Positions 37,001 through 46,000 of a stretch of 64,000 nt of DNA are shown piece after piece. The DNA lies in contig CM034542.1 of assembly GCA_020002185.1 (NCBI GenBank), forward strand, positions 59,752,097 through 59,816,096, given 5' to 3'. Made by a program: the position numbers and the translations under genes. The notes below the pieces were generated by a model. It saw only the letters and a list, made by a program, of their open reading frames with translations. It searched no databases and was not told the origin of the DNA. Source of the DNA: Paraescarpia echinospica (Eukaryota > Annelida > Polychaeta > Sabellida > Siboglinidae). Positions within the stretch are counted from its first letter, which is position 1. Every line of letters begins with the position of its first letter.

Positions 37001-40000
37001 CAGCTATTATCTCTGACTGATTTAAGAGATGTCGAAATGAACATGATTACAATCAGTAATGTTTGATTGGGTTACATGATTACAATCAGTAATGTTTGAT
37101 TGGGTTACATGATTACAATCAGTAATGTTTGATCGGGTTACCGGTGTTTCTCACTGGTCGTTGTACAGCCTTCTGGAAGTCCACCGCATCAGAACTGAAG
37201 AAACATTCAAAGTCTTCTGGTTCAGTCACAAATGTGAGTCTTTTCCCTGCCACCTTCAAAGTAAACACTGGGCCAAGCTGCAAGCAAATGAACACATGTT
37301 GATCTGATATATGACATACATTTACCGAGATATTGTTGCTGACTCAGCATGTGGCTTGGTGTGTCAGAATGAGAAACTTCAAAGGTATTTGTGGATAGGG
37401 ACACATCATCACACATGCCAGTTAAAGGCAATAGCGGCTAGTAAATTGATTTTATTCAATGTCTTCAAAACTCTTCTTGGCATAAAACCCCTCTTGGATT
37501 GGATCTGGTGTAATACCCCTCTTGGACCAGATCTGGTATAACGCCCCTCTTAAACCAGCCTCAGGTAATACACCTCTTGGAATGGATCTGGTGTAATACC
37601 CCTCTTGGACTAGATCTGGTATAATACCCCTCTTGGACTGGATCTGGTGTAATTCTCCTCTTGGACTAGATCTGGTGTAATACCCCTCTTGGACTAGATC
37701 TGGTGTAATACCCCTCCTGGACTAGATCTGGTGTAATACCCCTCTTGGACTGGATCTGGTGTAATACCCCTCTTGGACTAGATCTGGTGTAATACCCCTC
37801 TTGGACTGGATCTGGTGTAATTCCCCTGTTGGACTAGATCTGGTGTAATACCCCTCTTGGACTGGATCTGGTGTAATTCCCCTGTTGGACTAGATCTGGT
37901 GTAATATCCATCTTGGAGTGGATCTGGTGTAATACCCCTGTTGGACTGGATCTGGTGTAATACCCATTTTGGACTGGATCTGGTGTAATTCCCCTCTTGG
38001 ACTAGATCTGGTGTAATACCCCTCTTGGACTAGATCTGGTGTAATACCCCTCTTGGACTGGATCTGGCGTAATTCCCCTCTTGGACTGGATCTGGTGTAA
38101 TACCCCTCTTGAACTAGATCTGGTGTAATACCCCTCTTGGACTAGATCTGGCATAATACCCCTCTTGGACTGGATCTGGCATAATACCCCTCTTGGACTA
38201 GATCTGGTGTAATACCCCTCTTGGACTAGATCTGGTGTAATACCCGTCTTGGACTGGATCTGGCATAATTCCCCTCTTGGACTAGATCTGGTGTAATACC
38301 CCTCTTGGACTAGATCTGGTGTAATAACCCTCTTGGACTGGATCTGGCGTAATTCCCCTCTTGGACTAGATCTGGTATAATACCCATCTTGGAGTGGATC
38401 TGGTGTAATTCCCCTCTTGGACTAGATCTGGCATAATACCAATCTTGGAGTGGATCTGGTTACATCATGATTTCACTCTGATCCATTCCGGTTATACTCC
38501 TAAACTGGTGTATTTAGGTGTGCATTAGTTGTTTTTAATTATTGTTAGCTAATTGTGAAACCATATAATACCATTACATATTGAATTTAGTATGGATTAT
38601 TCCTGTTGTTAACATTTTATTTGTTAACAATGTTAAAGCTTTAAGTAAGTGGGTTAATACAAAATAGCTGTACATATAAAATACTTTGTATCCACAACTG
38701 TCTTTAGCCAGGTACTCATTCATACAGCTGAGTGAAGTGGACCAACATAGAGTTAACAAACTTGCCCAAGGTTTGACACCGCAGCACAGGATTCAAACCC
38801 AGGTTCTCTCGGTCAAGAGTCCGAAGCTCTATCCACTGCACTACTGCATTCCGCTCCATGAAAGCCTTAGTATGAAATATTGCTTGGCAGATTATTGTAT
38901 CTATTAATTAAAACATAATGATGTTAATTTGTTTGGAAATTTACAATGTATGTGTTATATTATAATGTACAATGCATTGGTTTTAAAAGATGAATTGATG
39001 GATGTTTGGAGAACTTATGAATAAACTCTCTACATGTGTCATTATATTTTGTAGTGTTGGTCGGCTCTAAAAAGAAATGTGAGTTGTTCTTGTTTCTTCC
39101 GATAACTACAGTCAGCTGTGTCCATGTGGTTGGTCAAACTGGATAAACCTTTCAGATGTCCAAGAGGGTTTCTTTCCAGATTTGACATCTTACCATGCCG
39201 CACTCTCACTTGTTTCAACACTTTGCCTTCATCCACTTGAAGTGCAAACGTTTATATGTTATTATATCAACAGCTTTATATGATGGCATGGAAGTGCTAT
39301 CCACATGGAACTTCAGAATCAGACTACAACCAAATCAGGCCCATAATGTTTTGGGGGTGCATTATTTTATAGACCTGCATTTAAAGGCTCCCACAAACCT
39401 TATACTGCACCTCTCTTGAGACATTACTGTAACCCCCATTTAGATCTCAAGATCCCTTGAGTGAAATGTTTTCCTACACTGAATGTTGATTGCCACATTA
39501 TACTTATTGATTTCACCCATTTTTAGTCCTATGGGCCAAAGGTCCAACGGACTTATGCCATCACTCCATGTCTGCCGTGCGCTGTTAGCTGCCATATCTC
39601 AGAAACCGTTCAGCAACTTTTTCTCTAATTTATACATATCTTAGGGTACTGCCACTATGCACGAGAAATCTGAATTTGATTGAATCATTCTAAGGGCACC
39701 TCATGGCCCCCCAAAATGCTCAATTTTCCTACTGTTTCCTTATTGCTGTAAGCCTCCTGCACTGATCTCTATTTATAACTGGATAGGCCCTATCTCTGAT
39801 CACTGGGGTGGCTTCATGAGCAGCCTGGTACTGAATTTATGTCGGTGTGTGGTCAGTGAGCCACTTTATCATTGCCACAGTTTGTTTTATTGTTGGTCAG
39901 TCTTGGTGTGGACAGGGCTGGGCTGTTGTTTACTGCCCAGTGTGGGAGAGTGAGTGCTTAGTGGGCTTCAGGCATTGTAGGCACTGGGGTGAGACATCCT

Positions 40001-43000
40001 GATTTAATACACCTTTTGTACCATTACAGGTATAATGATATAATTAGCTAAGAACCAAATTTCTATTGCATCATGGCTCTGTACGTTAATAACATGCAAA
40101 TTATAAGCCAACTTTGAATGCCATACACTCAATATTTCCATGCTACCCATGTGCATATACAAAACCTACACAGTCATGTTGTGTTATCATTTTGTTTACA
40201 CATAACAAGATTTAACAAGATTTAACAAGATTGCCACCCAGAGAATTAACTCTAGGTGACAGGTGGACACGGAAGCCCTTTGGCTTATCGAGAGTCTGAC
40301 CCTTTTATCTATGTGTATCCCGCCCGTCTGACGTATGTGTCGATTTTATTTTTAAACATATTCACTCTACTAGCACCCACACAATCAGCAGATAATCTGT
40401 TCCATTCATTTACAGTCCTTTGTGAAAATTAAAACTTTCTTATATCTAATCTACTCTGCTCCTTTGCTAATGTAACTTCATGTCCTCTAGTCCTTCTATC
40501 TTTCTTAACTGAAAAAAAAAAAATTCTATCAATATTTTCATAACCATTCAATATTTTAAACACTTCTATCTGATCTCCTCTCAATCTCCTGGTCTCTAGT
40601 GTTGTTAATCCGCATTTTTTAGGCGTATTTCGTAACTAAGATCCCTCAGTTTTAGTATTATTTTAGTTGCTCTCCTCTGCACTCTTTCTAGCATATCTAT
40701 GTCTTTCCTGCGATATGGCCTCCACGCTTGAATACAATATTCTAAATGAGGCCTAACTATTGTTTTGTACAGCGGTATTATTAGCTCTTTTTCCTTATAC
40801 GTTATGTTTCGCCTAATTAATCCAAGGATTTGATTTCCCTTTGAAGCTGCAATTCCGCACTGCTCTGAAACCTTCATATCAGCACTAATGGTTAACCCTA
40901 AGTCCTTTTCTTTTACAGTAGTACTTAGTACAGTACCCCCCATTGTATATTCTACCTCTTCGTTCCCATGTCCTGTGTGGAGGCATTTACATTTCCCAAA
41001 ATTGAACAGCATTTGCCACTTTTCAGACCATTTGATCAACCTGTCAAGATCATCTTGTAAATGCTGTCTATCTCCATCACTTTTAATCCTTCTAAACACT
41101 TTTGTATCATCCGCAAATTTCAACACCTTGCTTGTTATTTCATCATCCAAATCGTTGATATATATTAAGAATAATATAGGTCCTAATACTGATCCCTGTG
41201 GTACCCCACTCAATACCGATTTCCAGTTTGAAGCCTCCCCATCAACTACTACACGTTGTCTTCTGTCAATCAGCCATTGTTCTATCCAGTTTATTATACC
41301 ATTTCCTATGCCATGGGCCTTTAGTTTAAGCAGTAATCTTTGATGTGGTACTTTGTCGAAAGCTTTTTGAAAATCTAAGTAGACGATATCTACTGGTGAT
41401 CCCTCATCTACCCACTTAGTGATGTCTTCCAAAAAACATAACATATTTGTTAAGCATGACCTCGCTTTAAAAAACCATGTTGAGATGGGTTTATCAAGTT
41501 TTGTTTAACAAGAAAATCCACCATGTGATCTTTAATTAGTCTTTCTAATAATTTGCAAATCACTGATGTTAAACTCATTGGTCTATAGTTCTCTGACTTG
41601 TTTCTCGAACCTTTTTTAAATAACGGTGTAATGTTTGCCTCTTTCCATTCTAAAGGAACCACTCCCTCTTCTAATGACAAATTGAAAACTGTTGCAAGCG
41701 GTACGCTAATTTGTTCTACAATTTCCAATAGTAGTTTGGGCGGAATCCCATCCACTCCAGGTGATTTATTATCTTTCATAGCCCTTATTTTCTTAGCTAC
41801 CATTTCCGGGGTTACAATTAATTGTCCTAAATAGTCTGAATCTGCCCCCTTGAACTTAGCCTCTGGTACTGGCAGTGAACTAATATCTTCTCTTGTAAAC
41901 ACTGAACTAAAGTACTCATTCAGGTCTTCTGCCATTAAGAATCCCTCTGATATTATATTTCCAGCACTATCTTCTAGAGGACCGACCTTATCTTGAACTT
42001 TCTGTTTGCTTCGAACATACGCATAAAAACTCTTGCTGTCATGTTTTATATTACTAGCTAATTGTTGTTCATAGCTTCTCTTTGAATTTCTAATTTCAGC
42101 TGTAGCTTGGTTAAGTGCTTCTTTATAACTGTTGCAGTCTTCATCATTTCCAGTACATCAATATGACTTCCACATCATTTGTTTATACTTAATTTTTCTA
42201 ATGGCTTCTTTCGATAAGTGTTTCTTTTTGGACCGTTTCCATTGTTTTTTGAAGGGTACAAATTTATCGACTATGCACTTAATTTCACTCTTTAATATAT
42301 TCCAGCATTCTGTTGCTGTCTTATTTTTTAGTGTGTTATTCCAGTCTACCTTTCCTCATGTCCTTATACCTTCCTTTGTGGAAATTTCTCCTATACTGCT
42401 TTTTACTATTCCTTTCTGATTTTACTTTGATGGTAAAATGTATCTGGTTGTGATCGCTACTCCCCAGTGGCTCACATATCTTGACATTGTCAACTAATTC
42501 ATTCTGTGAGGACAAAACTATGTCTAACACATTCTCACCCCTGGTTGGTTCTAGCACATGTTGAGAAAGGAAAGTATCTTGAACTAAAACTAAAAACTTG
42601 TGGTCCTCACTCCCCATACTCTGAAGAGATTTCCATTGTATATGTCCGTGGTTAAAATCCCCCATAATAATACAGTCCCCTTTGCTTACTTCCCTTATAG
42701 CGTTTTGTATTTTTTCATTCTCTTATATGCTTATGTTTGGACTTCGATAAACTAACCCAACTGTTAACGTTGAGTTTCCTGTAACTATGTTACACCAAAC
42801 AGCTTCTTCGCAATCTGTTTCTCTTTCTAATTTTATTTCATAAGCCTGGATAGATTCTTTAATATATAAAATAACTCCCCCTCCCTTTCTTCCTATTCCA
42901 TCTTTTCTAAACATTACATATCCTGTCAGTCCCAATTCAGCATCTGATATATCGGTGGTGGTCCAGGATTCGGTTATACCTATTATATGAGGGTCAATAT

Positions 43001-46000
43001 CTTCTACCATAATGTTTAGTTCATTTCTTTTGTTTACTATACTCCTTGCATTTAAACAAACACATTTATAGCCAGCTTCAGAAGAGTTTTCCAGACTGTT
43101 ATTTGCTGATTTATTTGTGCTGTCTTTATCTATGCCTCCATTTTCAGGCTTTTCTGTGAGTCCCCCCTGCGAATCTAGTTTAAATAGATGCAACCTGTCC
43201 CACTGTCAACCGATCGCAGCAGGTTCTCTGAGAAAACTGCTGTCCCCTTTCCACTAAGATGGAGGCCATCTCTCATGTACATATCTTCCCTCCCAACAAA
43301 GTATCCCCATAAATCTATGAATCCCACCCCCTCTTCTTCACACATCTGCTCAACTAGTGCATTGATCGCCATCCTCTTACAGTTTCTGTATGTTGCCCCC
43401 CTTCCTCCCATTCCTGGCAAAATTCCTGAGAGAACAACCTGTTCCACTCTTGTCTTCTTTAGCTTCCTTACTAGATGTCTGTACTTCTGAACTACCCCAG
43501 TTGTTCCCTCCTTGTCTGCATTGTTTGTCCCTACGTGTACTAGTAGAGACCCTCTCTTGCCATGCCCCAATACCTTCTCTACCCTTTCGGTCACATGCTC
43601 TATCCTAGCCCCCGGTAGACATACAACAACGTCCTTCCCCTCGAATATAGTCTTGTCTGTTTTTCTCAGAATTGAATCGCCCATAAACACTCTCTCTTTT
43701 CTCCTTGCCCCCTCAATCACTGCCTCGGAGTAGCTCCTCCGGTTTGCATATGTCTGGTTGTTGTCTTTCCCCCCTGTCATCTTCTCTCCTGTCACATTCT
43801 CTTCCGGTCCATTCTTTCCTGTCGCTTTTTCTCTTGTCACCTTTCCTCCTGTCAGCATCCCTTTTATCGACTTCTCTTCGATCACATTTGCTCTCACTTC
43901 CTTTCGTCCCTTCATCTTTCGTCCCATCTCATTTTCTTCTCTCCTCTCCCGTCCCATCTTCCCTCCCTCCTTCTCTACGGTCACTTTCTTCCCTGTCACC
44001 TTCATGCTTGTCACGTTTTCTGTTGTCGATTTTCCAATGTCTTCCCCTCCAATCACCTTCCCTCCTCTCAATCTCCTTTCCTCAGTTTTCTTGCCACTGC
44101 TATTCTCCTTCAGTCTTGCAGTATTCTCACCTCTCTCCCTGTCGTCTCTCTCCATTCGACCTGCCTCCTTGCTAATTCCAATCTCCATTCCCTTCACAAT
44201 ATCTGTCAACCTAACTATCTCCTTCTGCAGACACTCCACCTTCCAACACCCAATGCACTGAAAGGTGAATCCTTCCTCCATGGTTTCTGCCCATGACTTC
44301 CCACAGCCGGACAATGCAAAATCTAAAGACATAATCTGGCATAATTTTATAAGTTTTTTGTAGCAGCACACTTGTACTTCCAGTGTATCATTGCAACATA
44401 ACATACATACTGTGTGCCACATTTGAATGTCATGCATGTAATATTTCCATGCAATCCATCTGCATATATAATGTAAAACTTCAACAGTCGTTTTCTTCAT
44501 TTTCACTTTTTGACCCCACCATGTTCAATGCTCCATAACTTCATCAATTTCTGTAGCAATCATAATTTTTTAAACCATGTAAAGCACCCTACCAAACCTT
44601 TACAAGAATGTAAGAAAACCACCTTCTTCCAATACCACATTTACAGAATGACCATTATAAATACACACATATAATGTACACGTATAATGTAAACACATTA
44701 TACAAATAATTTATATATTATATATTATATTACATTTGACCACTATTTTTGTCCTTGTTAAATTATGGTATTATTTTATAAATGGGCCAAAAGGCCCTGA
44801 AGTCCTTTGGACTATATTGTGAGTTTATAATTATTAATGAAATGTTTTTGGTGAATCATAGTTATAGATCATTAAGAGTTATGATGGAAGTAAAGTACTG
44901 ACATGTTTAGTAGCTCTCTAGACTATATGCATGCCACTGAAGATACACCTGGAATTAAAGTATTCGAGTAGACCATTTCATGAATATTGTATATATTAGT
45001 TAATGTGTTATTAAAAAATACTGTCAGATTTTATCCCAATACTCTGCTATTTATGCCGATTTCCAGTGGCTGTAGTAACCTTGCAGGAGAGTTGGTGAGC
45101 TGCAATCTCGCATGTAGCACAGTAAAACATTGTTTAAGAAAATGCACACGCATTATCTGTTCTCATTTTGCCCCTACCACCCTCCCCCAGAATGGAACGA
45201 AGAAAGAGATGAACTATGATAAAACTTGATTTTTTAACAAGGTACATATGCATGGCATGCATTTTAACTTAAAAACAGTAGTAATGACAGTTAAAACAGT
45301 AGTAATGACACAATACTAATATAACTGGAGTAACGGAAAAGCTGCAATATGTATAGTAAAACATCTGAATAATATTCCTTATAATTTTTGGCTAAATATG
45401 CTTTAACCTTTTCGAGTATACCTATGTTATTTTACTTTATATAAATAACAGAAAAGACAACCTCTGATCCGTGCAAGACACAGACTCTGCATGTGACAGA
45501 TGTTGTAAGAAAAGTTATTAGTTGTGTGACGGGGTGTAGTCGGCTAGTTATAAACAGAGCTGCAGGGCTGTTCTCCTGCAGTAAACAATTTAGTTAGCAA
45601 ATTTAACATTTTGGTGCCTTTAGAATGATTTAATCAAATACAGATTTCTTGTGTAAAGTGACACTACCACATGAAATGTCTATGCAAAATTAGAGAAAAA
45701 GTTACTGAAGAGTTTTTGATAAAATAGGCAAAATGTGAAAAAGTACAAGTTTTTTAGGCCCTGGGAGCCCTACGAAGCCCTTAGAACAATGCAATCAAAT
45801 ACAGAGTGCATAGTGGCAGAGAGAGAAATAGTTACTGAACGGTTTCTGAGATACGGCAACTAACAGCAGACGGCAGACGCAGAGTGATGGCAATAGTATG
45901 TTGGACAGTCGACCCAAAGGACTAAACATTATTTTTAATGTCTATAGCATGGATAGCACACTACAACATATAAATTAAGAGTGCTCCAAAACATACTGCT

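Larger units (their letters stand above)
40200..44520 (-). mobile_element. CR1-like non-LTR retrotransposon, nearly full length
   Basis: Holds an esterase-type ORF1, an overlapping ORF2 (endonuclease plus RT), and a 3' end with three AATCTTGTTAA-type units at 40,204-40,233. It sits in P450 intron 1 in the gene sense. Copies of its 3' part occur at 1-1.6, 6.6-6.9, 9.1-9.7, 49.6-50.8 and 62.5-63.2 kb, so the family is abundant. Confidence 0.92.
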
